Part shown: piece by piece, positions 33,133 through 44,665 of the stretch
Position numbering within the stretch: the first letter of the stretch is position 1
Layout of the letters: the number at the start of each line of letters is the position of its first letter
DNA from: Megascapheus bottae
Lineage: Eukaryota; Chordata; Mammalia; Rodentia; Geomyidae
NCBI GenBank assembly: GCA_024803745.1
Contig: JANJXV010000013.1
Span: 3,844,001-3,908,000, forward strand
Direction of reading: 5' to 3'
DNA length: 64,000 nt
Made by a program: the position numbers and the translations under genes
The notes under the pieces: model-generated
Databases searched by the model: none
The model's input: the letters and a program-made list of their open reading frames with translations, nothing else
What the model was told of the DNA's origin: nothing

Positions 33133-35171
33133 CCCCAAAATGAATTATGCCATATTCATTTACTATGATATATCGGCTGATTAGAAAACCATGAAGGTAT
33201 ACTAACCAAATGGGAGTTAGACTTAATTTATAAGTTTCTTCTGTTTCTAATTCTCCATGTAAAGTCATTGATTTTTTTGTTTCAGTCTAAGTTTAATTTA
33301 GGGCTCTAGCATAATAAAATCTTAAATAATTTTGCTCTTTCTATTTTTGCAAAGATCTGTAATTCATATTGCATATTGTTATAATGAGAGGGCTGAGTCA
33401 AAAAAATATATGTCTAACTTTGAAAGATAAGGTGATGGGATAAATATTGTAAGGACCTAAGAATTTTCAGTTTATACTTTCCTAGAAGAGATCCTAAAAC
33501 AAGCTTAGGTGATTTAATTTGAAGATGATCACACAAAAATCAGAAAGGCAATGAGAAAAAAAGATAGGGAAAGTAAGGCACCTAATAAAGAAGTATTATC
33601 AAGTTAGTAACTTAATCCCATTGGGAAACCTCATGAGCCAATGCAATCATAGACTCCATTAATCACTGTAACCCCAGTGACAAAGGAGCTAGGATATTTA
33701 TGTACCAATCCTTGTCAGTCATTAGTTAAGGTTTACTTCTTAGCAGGAAAGAGTATCTGTGATTCTCTGGCCTTCCCGTCTGTCCTGGCAGTCTCTTCTA
33801 ATGCCAGAGAAAGCTCAAGACAGTTGGAAGTCTGGCTTGTATCATAATGGTGGGGCTGGGAATGTGGGCGTGGTATACTGACGCTGACACTCACATATTT
33901 TGGCTCTCCATTTTCCTATTTTTTTCTATTGATATTAGGATACCCTCAGAACATCACCAGACCCTATCGGTTTGGGGGTAATTTGGAAGAAGCCATTTAG
34001 CTTAATGTACAAGGTGCTTACTGAAGAAATGAAAGAATCCTATTGCAGCTCAATTCATTATTAACCATTTCTCTTTAGTTCTAAGTGCTAATACAATTAT
34101 GTCTGCTTGTTGGCAAATCTTTTATTAATGACAGGGAATAACTTCTGTTAAAATCAGAAAGATCTAGACTCATTTCAATTCGGTGAACCAGTCAGTCTGC
34201 AAGCCAAATTAAAAACGATGCTGTCATCTTATGCTATACAAACTGTAATTTCCCTGTATTGCATGGGAAGAAGGACTATGAATTTTACTGTAATTACTAT
34301 TGTTACATTCTGACAACCATATGAAAAGATGAAGGAACATTTCCTTGTCTGACAAGCATTAAAATGGTTGCAAATGACTATGTCCTAGCCTGGTATCTGT
34401 TACACACTAGTTACTTAAAGTGTTTGGAAACCCAAGTACCTTTACCAGTGAACGATTGAGATTATATTGGTTCTTGTGTTTATTCCTCAAGCACTGAATG
34501 TTCTAATATGAGCTATTGCTCATTTGAATTTTTGGCTAGATGGATGTTTGTATACTGTCTATAAAAGACAAATAAGTTCTTTAGTAATATTATACAACTT
34601 TTTTTAAACTATAAAAGTGTTCCAAAATGCAAAGGGAATACTCACCCTTAATGTAAACTTTAGAAATTTGTCTTTCTAAAAGCCTTTTTGTTCTCTTTTA
34701 AGCCTCCCTTCCTTTCCATTCCCCCTTCATTATTCTAACTACTTGACAGCTTCCTTAATAGGAGAATAGCTTACTAAAAACTCTTGGGAAATTTACAGAA
34801 GATTGCACAGAGAAGCATTTGCCACATTTCCTGTCATTCTTCTCAGTAGAACACCATGTTTAACTGATAAATTAGCTTGAACCCCAGGAACACTGTCATA
34901 CTTTCTCTCATTCTTTAGATAGATGCTCTGAAATGTGTAAATTGTGTGGATACTTTCATACCTGCCAAGGACATCTAACCCCACTGCTCTGGAAATCACA
35001 AACTTCTGTTGTTTGCTAATTGTTTTAGGTTTCAGTCTTATTACCTTTGACATTTTGCTTCTTCTGCAGCAATGTGTGTGAGCAATGTGATTGTGTCTAT
35101 CATTAAAAAAAGAGGTAACTTTGTCCCTTCAAATTAGTGATGGCTTTGCAGTTTGGCTCAATAATCTGTAC
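33133..35171. other. 2-kb unique stretch, possible conserved non-coding block
   Basis: The longest repeat-free block of the window. The part from about 34080 to 34400 has evenly mixed composition with homeodomain-like attaat and sox-like attgtt words. Frames at 34793-35053 and 35129-35320 show no domain. No splice-flanked exon could be supported. Confidence 0.4.
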
Positions 35172-35173
35172 CT

Positions 35174-35185
35174 AGGAAACTTTTT
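35174..35185. repeat. target-site copy 1 (aggaaacttttt)
   Basis: First of three identical 12-mers (also 35327-35338 and 44330-44341) bounding the nested L1s. Confidence 0.85.
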
Positions 35186-35324
35186 TTTTCTCTTATCGAG
35201 GTAATGCTTAGAGGGGTTACAGTTATATTCTCCAGATGGTATGTGCATTACTTCTCGCATATTGGTACCCCTTCTTTTATTTTTGTCCCCATTTCCCTTC
35301 CTCCACCCCTTCCCAGTCATCTTG
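35186..35324 (-). mobile_element. older-type L1 3' scrap
   Basis: About 140 bases of antisense 3' UTR (gaggtaatgcttagaggggt ... cttcccagtcatcttg), starting at a T-run and ending right before target-site copy 2. Confidence 0.88.
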
Positions 35325-35326
35325 CT

Positions 35327-35338
35327 AGGAAACTTTTT
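35327..35338. repeat. target-site copy 2 (aggaaacttttt)
   Basis: Identical to copies 1 and 3. It lies between the older scrap and the L1 beginning at 35339. Confidence 0.85.
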
Positions 35339-37085
35339 TTTTGTTTTTTTTCATATATTTTTATTGTAATTAATAGAAGGGTTACATGATATTTGCCAGA
35401 TAGATGGTGCATTAATTCCCATACATTGATACCCTTTCACATGTCTTGGTCCCCATTTCCCTCCCCCCACTCCCACTCCTCATCTTGTTTTCCCCCCTTC
35501 CCTATCCAATTTCAAATAACCAAATACAAATATATCCAATATATCAGGTAACAAAGTGAGATACTGTAACAATATGAGATAACCAAGGGACATCAAAAGA
35601 GATGAGAGATAACATAGTACCTTAAGAACAGCAATCATTCATTATATGGCTTATGTTTCTATATCCTAGAGATCCTTTCATTTAGCATCCTACTATATGG
35701 CTTTTTGTATTAAGGTTTTGTTCTATTGCATATCTCTGCTAGGAGAGCACAAGATTTCTACTGATTACGACAAATGAGGGAAACAATTGAGCCTAAGTTC
35801 CTTTGAGTCCGGCTTACTTCACTTAATATGATCTTTTCTAAGTCTTTCCATTTCCTAAAAATGGGGCAATGTCATTCTTTCTGACAGCAGCATTTGTACC
35901 ATTGTGTACAAATACCACAACTTGTTGATCCACTCATCAACTGAGGGACATCTAGGTTGGTTCCATATCTTTGCTATGGTAAATAGTGCTGCAATGAACA
36001 TTGTTGTGCTGGTGGATTTACTATGTCTTTATTTCTGGATGATTGGGTAAATGCCAAGTAGTGGAATTGCTGGGTCATAGGGAGCTCTATGTTTAGTCTT
36101 TTGAGGAACTGCCATACTGCTTTCCATAGTTGTTGAATAAGTTTGCACTCCCACCAACAGCATAGTAGTGATCCCTCCTGTTCACATCCTCTCCAGCATC
36201 TGTTGTTATTAGTTTTTTTGATCCTGGCCATTCTAACTGGAGTGAGGTGGAATCTTAGAGTTGTTTTGATTTGCATTTCTTTTATGGCCAGAGATGTTGA
36301 GCATTTCTTCATGTGTCTATAGGCCATTTCTGTCTTGTCTTCAGAGAAGACTCTCTTTAAGTCTTTGGCCCATCTTTTAATGGAATGGTGTTTCTTTGGA
36401 GATTAGTTTTGGAGTGATTCAATTTTTTGAGCTGTTGATATATTTTAGATATGAGGCCTTTGTCTGTTGTATGGTTAGTGAAGATCTTCTCCCACTCTGT
36501 AGGCTTCCTAATTAGTTTATTAGCTATGTCCTTTGCCATACGAAAGCTGTGCAGTTTAATGCAGTCCCACTTATCCAGCCTTTCTCTAATTTGCTGTGAT
36601 TCTTGGTCCTTATTAAGAAAGTTTCGACCTGTGCCAAGGAGGTCTAGTGTGTCTATTCCTTCTTGTAAAGTTTTCAGAGTGTCGGCTTTTACCTCCAGGT
36701 CTTTGATGCATTTGGAGTTAATTCTAGTGCAGGGTGACAAAGAAGGAACCAATTTTAGTTTTCTGCATGTGCTTAACCAGTTCTGCCAGCACCACTTGTT
36801 GAAGAGGCTATCTTTCTTCCATTCTATTTTTTTGTCTCCCTTGTCAAAGATTAGGTGGCCATAGGTCTGTGGTTTAATATCTGGGGCTTCAGTTCTATTC
36901 CATTGGTTTAAAGGCCTGTTCTTGTGCCAATATCAAGCTGTTTTGATAATTATAGCTCTGTAATAGAGTTTAAAGTTTGGTATTGAAATTCCTCCCACGC
37001 TGTTCTTTCTGCTAAGATGTGTTTTTGCTATACGGGGTCTTTTATTATTCCATATGAAATTTTGGATTGCCTCTTCTATTTCTTT
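35339..37085 (-). mobile_element. 1.75-kb L1, 5'-truncated
   Basis: Begins in T-runs, continues through a 3' UTR and then ORF2 C-terminal antisense, and stops inside ORF2 at about 37085, where the T-rich 3' end of the big L1 begins. ORF2 scraps are at 35974-36327 and 36357-36752. There is no separate TSD outside T-rich sequence, consistent with insertion into the tail of the neighbouring L1. Confidence 0.9.
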
Positions 37086-37499
37086 TTTTATTTTTATTTT
37101 TTATTGTAATTAGTAAAAGGGTTACATGATATTTGCCAGATAGAAGGTGCATTAATTCACATACATTGATACCCTTTCACATGTCTTGGTACCCATATCC
37201 CTGCCCCCCACACCCCCCACCCGTCTTGGTTTTCCCCCCTTCCCTATCAAATTTCAAATATCCAAATACAAATAAATTCAATAAATCAGATAACAAAGTG
37301 AGATACTATACCAATATGAGATAACCAAGGGACAGCAAAGGAGATGAGAGACAACATAGTACATTAAGGACAACAATCATTCATTATATGGCTTTTGTTT
37401 CACTATCCTGGAGGTCCTTTCAATTAGCTTCACATTATATGTCCTTATGTATCAAGATTTTGCTCTATTGCAAATCTCTGCTAGTACAGCCCAAGGTTT

Positions 37500-40400
37500 C
37501 TACTGATTATGATGAATGAGGGAAACCATTGAGCCTAAGTTCCTTTGAGTTTGGCTTACTTCACTTAATATGATTTTTTCTAAGTCTTTCCATTTCCTAA
37601 CAAATGGGGCAATGTCATTCTTTCTGACAGCAGCATAGAATTCCATTGTGTACAAATACCACAACTTGTTGATCCACTCATCAACTGAGGGACATCTAGG
37701 TTGGTTCCATATCTTTGCTATGGTGAATAGTGCAATGAACATGGTTGTGCTAGTGGGTTTAGTATGTCCTTGTTTCTGGGTAGTTGGATAAATGCCAAGT
37801 AGTGGAATTGCTGGGTCATAGGGGAGTTCTATGTTTAGCCTTTTGAGGCACTGCCACACTGCTTTCCATAGTGGTTGAACGAGTTTGCACTCCCACCCAC
37901 AGTGTAGTAGTGATCCTTCCTGGCCACATCCCCTCCAGCATCTGTTGTCATTCGTTTTCCTGATCCTGGCCATTCTAGCTGGAGTGAGGTGGAATCTTAG
38001 AGTTGTTTTGATTTGCATTTCTTTTATGACCAGAGATGTTGAGCATTTCTTCATGTGTCTATAGGCCATTTTTGTTTCTTCTTCAGAGAAGACTCTCTTT
38101 AAGTCTTTGGCCCATTTTTTAATGGGATGGTTGTTACTTTGGAGGTTAGTTTTGGAGTGATTCAATTTTTTGAGTTGTTGATATATTTTAGATATGAGGC
38201 CTTTGTCCGTTGTTTGGTTGGTGAAGATCTTCTTCCACTCTGTAGGCTTCCTGATTAGTTTACTAGCTATGTCCTTTGCCATACAAAAGCTCTGCAGTTT
38301 AATGCAGTCCCACTTATCCAGCCTTTCTCTGATTTGTTGTGATTCTTGGTCCTTATTAAGAAAGTTTCGACCTGTGCCAAGGAGGCCCAGTGTATCACCT
38401 ATTCCTTCCTGTAGAGTTTTCAGTGTGTCAGCTTTTACCTCCAGGTCTTTGATCCATTTGGAGTTAATTCTAGTGCAAGGTGACAAAGAAGGATCCAACT
38501 TTAGTTTTCTGCAGGTGCTTAACCAGTTCTGCCAGCATAACTTGTTGAAGAGGCTGTCTTTCTTCCATTCTATTTTTTTGTCTCCCTTGTCAAAGATTAG
38601 GTGGCCATAGGTCTGTGGTTTAATATCTGGGTCCTCAGTTCTATTCCATTGGTCTTCAGGCCTGTTCCTGTGCCAGTACCAAGCTATTTTGATAATTATA
38701 GCTCTGTAATAGAGTCTAAAGTTTGGTATTGAAATTCCTCCTGTGCTGTTCTTTCTGCTAAGAAGTGTTTTTGCTATACGGGGTCTTTTATTATTCCATA
38801 TGAAATTTTGGATTGCCTCTTCTATTTCTTTAGAGAATGACATTGGGATGTTGATGGGTATTGCATTGAATTTGTAGATAGCTCTTGGCAAGATTGTCAT
38901 TTTCACAATGTTGATTCTTCCAGTCCAGGAGCATGGGAGGTTTTTCCATTTCCTTAGTTCTGCTTTAATTTCCTTTTTTAGGGTTTTAAAGTTTTCGTCA
39001 AAAAGGTCCTTTACATTCTTAGTTAAGCTAATATCTAGGTACTTTATTTTCTTTGAGGCTATTGTGAAAGGAGTTTCTTTCCTGATTATTGCCTCGTTCC
39101 TCTCACTGTTGGCATAAAGGAAGGCAGTTGATTTTTGAGGGTTGATTTTATAGCCTGCTACCCTTCCAAAGCTTTGAATCAGCTCAAGGAGCTTGGGAGT
39201 AGAGTCTATAGGATTCTTTAAATACAGAATCATGTCATCTGCAAAGAGAGATAGTTTTATTTCCTCTTTCCCTACTTGGATCCCCTTTATGCTTGCTTCT
39301 TGTCTTATTGCACTGGCTAGGAATTCTAGTACTATGTTAAAGAGTAGTGGAGAGAGTGGGCATCCTTGTCTCGTTCCTGATTTTAGAGGGAATGGCTTTA
39401 GATTTTCACCATTAAGTGTAATACTAGCAGTAGGTTTCTCATACACAGCCTTTATTACATTGAGGAGTGTTCCATGGATTCCTAGTTTCTCCAGAGCTTT
39501 TAACATAAAGGGGTGTTGGATCTTGTCAAATGCCTTTTCTGCATCTATTGAGACAATCATGTGATTTTTGTCCTTGCTCCTATTGATGTGTTGAATTATG
39601 TTAATTGATTTGCATATGTTGAACCAGCTTTGCCTCCCTGTGATAAATCCTGTTTGATCATAGTGTATAATTTTTTTGATGAGTTGTTGTAGATGGTTGG
39701 CCAGTATTTTGTTGAGAAGTTTTGCATCGATGTTCATCAAAGAAATAGGTCTATAGTTCTCTTTCTTTGATGAATCTCTGTCTGGTTTGGGGATGAGGGT
39801 TATACTGGCTTCATAGAATGAGTTTGGTAAGGAACCTTCATTTTCAATTTTGTTGAAGAGCTTGAGGAGTATTGGTGTGAGCTCTGCTTTGAAGACTTTA
39901 TAGAATTCAGCTGTGAATACATCTGGCCCTGGGCTTTTCTTATTCCCATTTCTATTTCAGTGCTTGAAATAGGCCTGTTTAGTTGGGTTAGTTGTTCTTG
40001 GTTCAGTGTGGGTATGTTAATTTTGGTTAGGAGTTCGTCCATTTCTCCTAGAATATCAAATTTTTGGCGTAAAGGTTTGAGAATTATTCCTTCATGATAC
40101 TCTGGAGCTCGGTAATTTCTGTCGTGATATTACCATTTTCGTCTGTGATTTTGTTTATTTCAGTATGCTCCCTTCTTTTTTTGGTAAGATTTGCTAAGGG
40201 TTTGTCAATTTTGTTAATTCTTTGAAAGAACCAACTCCTTGTTTTGTTGATTCTTTCTATAGTTTTTTTGGATTCCAATTCATTTAATTCTGCTTTGATT
40301 TTAATAATTTGCTTCCTTCTAGTGGGATTAGGGTTGGTTTGTTGCTCTTTTTCAGGAGCTTAAGGTGACACATTAAATTGTTGGTTTGTGATTTATCCAA

Positions 40401-41322
40401 TTTGTTATTGTAGGCACTCAGAGCTATTAATTTTCCTTTGAGTACTGCCTTTGCTGTGTCCCAAAGGAGCTTGTATTTTGTGTGCTCCTTTTTGTTAAAT
40501 TTCATGAACTGTTGGATTTCTGTTCTGATCTCCTCGATGACCAATTGGTGATTCAACAATGTGTTGTTCAATTTCCATGAGTTACAGGATTTTTGTTGGT
40601 GGAGTTGTGTGTTCAGTTCCAATTTGATGCCCTTGTGGTCTGAGAGAGTGCAGGGAATTATTTCAGTGTTTCTGAATCTGTCCAGGATTGTTTTATGGCC
40701 TAAAATGGGGTCTATTTTGGAAAATGTTCCATGTTCTGCTGAGAAAAACGTATATTGTGTTGTTGCTGGGTGGAATAATGTGCAGATGTCTGTTAGATCT
40801 AGTTGGTCTATATACTTGTTTAATTCTAAGGTTTCTCTGTTGAGTTTTTGCCTTGTTGTTCTGTCCAATAGTGAGAGTGATGTGTTAAAGTCACCAACAA
40901 TCACTGTGTTTTGATCTATGTATGGTTTCAGTGAAAGTAAAGTTTGTTTGATGAAGCTCGGAGCTCCGGGATTCGGTGTGTAGATATTTAGGATGGTTAT
41001 GTCCTCCTGGAGGAAAGATCCCTTTAGTAGTATGTAGTAACCTTCTTTGTCTTTTGTCACTAATTTTAGTTTGAAGTGTATTTTATGTGATATGAGGATG
41101 GCAACTCCAGCCTGTTTATGGGGGCCGTTAGCTTGATAGAGTTTATTCCAACTTCTCATTTTCTAAAGGTGTTTGTTTTGGGGTAAGATGTGTCTCTTGA
41201 AGACAGGAGAATGATGGATCTTGTTTTTTGATCCAACTAGATAATTTATGCCATTTAATTGGAGAGTTAAGTCCATTGATATTGAGAGTCAGGATTGAGA
41301 AATATTTATTAGTTCCTGCCAT
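37500..41322 (-). pseudogene. L1 ORF2 (endonuclease and reverse transcriptase), frameshifted
   Basis: The start is ATG at 41322-41320, giving about 1,274 codons, the usual L1 ORF2 length. The apurinic-type endonuclease comes first: LTLNINGLN and LQETHL lie before a frameshift near 41160; VGDFN and LSDHKGIKL follow in the frame 40284-41159. Further shifts lie near 40280, 40060 and 39950. From about 39950 to 37500 one frame is open. It holds the RT palm ([14 protein letters not shown]), [14 protein letters not shown], the catalytic FADD (39234-39245), the thumb, and the C-terminal [19 protein letters not shown] motif (CX3CX7HX4C kept). In intact elements this protein nicks target DNA and primes cDNA synthesis from the L1 RNA. 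Here at least four frameshifts disable it. Confidence 0.95.
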
Positions 41323-41370
41323 TGTTACAAGCTTTCATTAGGGCCTGTGTCTTGATAGTTTTTGTGGTAC

Positions 41371-42479
41371 TTAGATGTTATGAGTTTTAGGTGCCATGTC
41401 TTTCTCTGTTTTACATTTGTGTTGGTTTTCCATGTGTAGAACATCTTTGAGAATTTTTTGTAGTGTTGGTTTTGTTGCTACATAATGTTGAAGCTTCTCC
41501 TTGGAATGGAATGTTTTTATTGTTCCCTCAGTTATGAATGAGAGCTTAGCTGGGTACAGTATTCTTGGTAGTTATTTGACTTCAGGGCATGGTATATATC
41601 GTTCCAATCTCTTCTTGCTTGCATGGTCTCTGCTGAGAAATCTGGGGTTATTGTGACTGGTTTGCCTTTATAGGTGATTGTTCTCTACTCCCTGGCTGCT
41701 TTTAGGATCCTATCTTTGGTCTCTATTGATCCAGTTCAGATTATAATGTGGCAGTGGGATGTCCTTTTCTGGTCAGGTCTGTTTGGGGTTCTAAAAGCTT
41801 CTTGTATCTGGTTGGGCCTGCCCTTCTGGATTTTGGGAAGTTCTCTTAGATGATTCCCTGAAGTATATTTCCAATACCGTTGACCTCTTTCTCTAGACCC
41901 TCCTCAATACCAATTAGCCTTAAATTAGGCTTCCTAATTGTATCTTGGACCTCCTGTAGTATTTTCTCATATTTCCTAGATTTGAATTGACTCATTTTCT
42001 GTTCTTTTTCTATAATAACTAAATTATCTTCAACCCTGGAAATTCTCTCTTCTGCATTGTCTAACCTGCTATCAAACTATCTACTTTATTCTTCATCTCC
42101 CTTGCTTCTAATTGCTCATTTTGATGCCTTGCATCTCTTCTTTTAGATCATGTATGGATTTCTTTAGCTCCTTGATTTCGATTTGAGTGGTTAGCTCAGT
42201 AGCTTTATTCTCTTTGGACCTTTGTTGGAGTTCAGTCACCTTTTTGTTTGTGGATTCTATGAATTTGTCCATTTTTCTTTGAAAAACCTTTATTATGGCC
42301 TCCTTTATGGCTTCTCCTTTTTCACATATCACCTTGTTTGTGGTTTTCTCTTCTTTAGCTGTGGCTTCCTCCCTTCTCTCTTTCTTTATGTTTTCACATC
42401 TTTCATTAATAATGTTTATCAGTTGCATTTGTATAGCACTTGGAAGGCTCTCCTCTAGATTTGCCACTGACTGCTCCAT
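41371..42479 (-). pseudogene. L1 ORF1 (RNA-binding protein), frameshifted
   Basis: The likely start is ATG at 42479-42477 and the stop TAA at 41373-41371, about 370 codons. The first 123 codons stay open (42108-42479) and form a charged coiled-coil-like N-terminus rich in K, E and Q. A frameshift gives a stop at 42108, and a second shift follows shortly after. Downstream, the RRM-like domain is still readable in another frame (IRKPNLRLIGIEE, near 41930) and the C-terminal domain ends before 41371. The L1 ORF1 protein normally trimerises and coats L1 RNA in the cytoplasm. This copy is broken. Confidence 0.88.
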
Positions 42480-44329
42480 TGTTTATGTTGGGTGGGAGAT
42501 GCTAATCCTTGATTTGACATTTTTCTTTTGTTTCTTGTTCTGCCCATTTGAGGATGGGAACAAGATTAATACTGAACAAGATTATAATTTTTCAGATATA
42601 ACCAACCTAGACCTTTTTAATTGGCTGACAATAGATATTACCTCTTTTAGATTGGTAATAACACTCTCTTTCTTTTTGTACACTTATATACAAATCTAAT
42701 ACAATCACAGATGACCAATTTATGACCAAAACAATAAGCCCCTCAATCCAATCTCTATTGTATTTAGGTCCCTCTGGACCTAGAGTATAATTGAACACCT
42801 AGATACACAGCATTTCTCAACAACCATCAAATGTAGATCCATGCATTATAAGAGTTGAAGGATGAACAGAGGACCAGAGTTAGAAAAAGAATATGAAAGA
42901 TGACAAGGGAGGTAGGAAAAGAATAATACAGGAGTGTAAGTATATTATAGTAATGAAGAAAGGGTATCGTGCAAGGATAACTGACCTATGGTGATAGATA
43001 GGTAGAGTATTTGTGTAGAAAATTTAGGTGAACTTAGATAAAACTTATCAAAATAAGTAGAGTAATAAGAAGAATATACAGAGAAAAGAGAGAGGTTGAT
43101 ATAGGAAAAAGAAAAGAAAAAAAGAGAAAAGGAAACAAAACATCAACAAAATAAAACAACACACACACACTCACACAAAATGAAAACAAAAAGAAAAGAA
43201 AAAAAAAAGAAAAAAGGTGGGAGATTCCTCACTGTTCTGAGTTCTTACTCAAGAGATACTAGGGTTGTGAACCCGCAGTTTAAAAAGCAGGTGACTGTAT
43301 CAATATGGATATCATTTTTATTCAAACTGTATCCAGAGCTGTCACTGTGTTTCTAGGAACAACCACAGTGACAGTAGGATTGCGGGAAAAGAGAGGAGAA
43401 AAAAAGAAAAAAAAAGAAAAAAAAGGAATGAATGATTACATTAGAAAAAAAGGTGTAGGTTAAATGGCAAAGAGAAAAATAAGAACATTTAAAAATGCAA
43501 ATGAAATGGGGTAAAAAAATAAAAAAGGGTATTCTTCAGTTTTTTTTTTTTTTTTGGTGGGGGAAGAGGTTAGGAAACTTGTGTCTCCACTAAATTCGGG
43601 ATCTAAACACTTCACAAAGTCTTTTTCTCTTGTGATTTGGCTTTGTGGTTTTTCGGATGAGATTGCTTGTTTGGTAAAACAAAGCTGAAAGATCCGCGGG
43701 TGGCTTTGTTTACCAGGTCTGTGTGAGGCACAGTGGGATTGACTTCAGCAGCAATGGGCCCGGATTTCTGGCTAAGGGATCTCTGGGAAATCCTTTGCTC
43801 TATAGGTTGGTGGTGCTGTCAACAACACCTCTCAGGCTCCAATTGCTTTGGCCTGGGTCGTTGCCAGCAGTCAAGATGGAGCTGCTCTCAGCTGGAGGGG
43901 GAGGGGCTCCCTCCCAATGCCGTTCCCAGAGCAGAAGTGGAAACTTCTCCTAGGAGCTACTCACAAATTGCTGGATTCTCCGGTTCCGTGAAGCTGGCAG
44001 GTCCGTGCACAGCTGGGTGTCGGCTCGCGCAGGCTCTGTGTGGCTCTGTCTGCAGCAGGTGGGTCTGCGCTGCTGTGGAGACAGGGCTGTCTCTGCTCTG
44101 ATTCAGAAGAGCCTTTGTCTCCCCGGCCACTCCGCACCAGAGCTCCATGCTCTCTTTTTGCTGGTATTCTTCCTTTTTTCCCTCTCTGCCTGAGTTCTCT
44201 GTGGTCCTATAGCTTACTTAGGATCAATTTCTAATGGAGGACTGTCTCCTGCCCTGCCAGTACAAGAATCTTGGCAGGAGTTTAGTACGTCTCACCCTGA
44301 ACTGCCACCATCTTCCGCCGATCTCCGCC
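42480..44329 (-). promoter_or_regulatory. L1 5' UTR with internal promoter
   Basis: About 1.85 kb upstream of ORF1. The distal part (43680-44329) is GC-richer than anything else in the window, as L1 promoters usually are. The middle (43080-43560) is purine-rich on the plus strand (aaaagaaaagaaaa type). The first bases contain AAGATGGTGG (44306-44315, minus), close to the YY1-site position known at the 5' end of primate L1. No monomer repeats as in mouse L1 promoters are apparent. Confidence 0.7.
44306..44315 (-). promoter_or_regulatory. YY1-like motif at L1 5' end
   Basis: AAGATGGTGG begins 15 nt from the L1 5' terminus. YY1 binding near +13 sets the start of transcription in human L1. The same role here is inferred. 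Confidence 0.5.
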
Positions 44330-44341
44330 AGGAAACTTTTT
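44330..44341. repeat. target-site copy 3 (aggaaacttttt)
   Basis: Followed by aaatg, so the site reads ttttt/aaa, the preferred L1 endonuclease cut. It is the copy on the original flank. Confidence 0.88.
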
Positions 44342-44452
44342 AAATGTTGCTGCTACTCAGTATCATCCCTAATCTTGACAGGTTTAATGTTGTAGAATAA
44401 GATACTGGATATCAATAAAATAAAGCCAAAGTCCTTATAAATTTAAAACATT

Positions 44453-44665
44453 AAAAAATTTTGTGGGGCCAGAAGTTTGGCCTAGTGGTAGAGTGCTTGC
44501 CTAGCATTCACGAAGACCCCGGATTGATTCCTCGGTACCACATATGTAGAAAAAAGCTGGAAGTGGTGTTGAGGCTCAAGTGGTAGAGCTCTAGCTTTGA
44601 GAAAGTCCAAAGACAGTGCTCAGGCCCTGAGCTCAAGCCGAGAAGTGGCAAAGAAAAAATTTGTG
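44453..44665 (+). mobile_element. IDL-Geo-type SINE with TSD
   Basis: Sense dimer at 44466-44653. The ID half (tggcctagtggtagagtgct) has a good box A. The flanks aaaaaattttgtg and aaaaaatttgtg (44453-44465 and 44654-44665) are a near-perfect TSD. Confidence 0.9.

Larger units (their letters stand above)
37086..44329 (-). mobile_element. near full-length L1 (about 7.2 kb)
   Basis: Complete order on the minus strand: 5' UTR (44329 to 42480), ORF1 remnant, a 48-base spacer, ORF2 remnant, and a 3' UTR (37499 to 37086) with a poly-G/purine tract and an A-tail. The 5' end reads GGCGGAGATCGGCGGAAGATGG and abuts target-site copy 3. It is the only copy here with a 5' end. ORF1 and the first third of ORF2 carry frameshifts, so it is not autonomous, but the remaining ORF2 frame is open. 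Confidence 0.95.

Noticed and set aside
38194..38610. 138-codon plus-strand frame, with similar ones at 36451-36864, 39193-39564 and 20093-20482
   Set aside because: They recur at the same place in every L1 copy because they are the complement of ORF2; they are not separate genes.
42222..42699. Plus-strand frames of 78 and 134 codons with hydrophobic runs
   Set aside because: Complement of the L1 ORF1 coiled-coil region and adjoining 5' UTR. The hydrophobic look comes from reading lysine-rich codons backwards.
43723..44234. GC-rich segment as a CpG-island gene promoter
   Set aside because: It lies inside the L1 5' UTR and ends precisely at the L1 terminus, so it is better explained as the L1 promoter.
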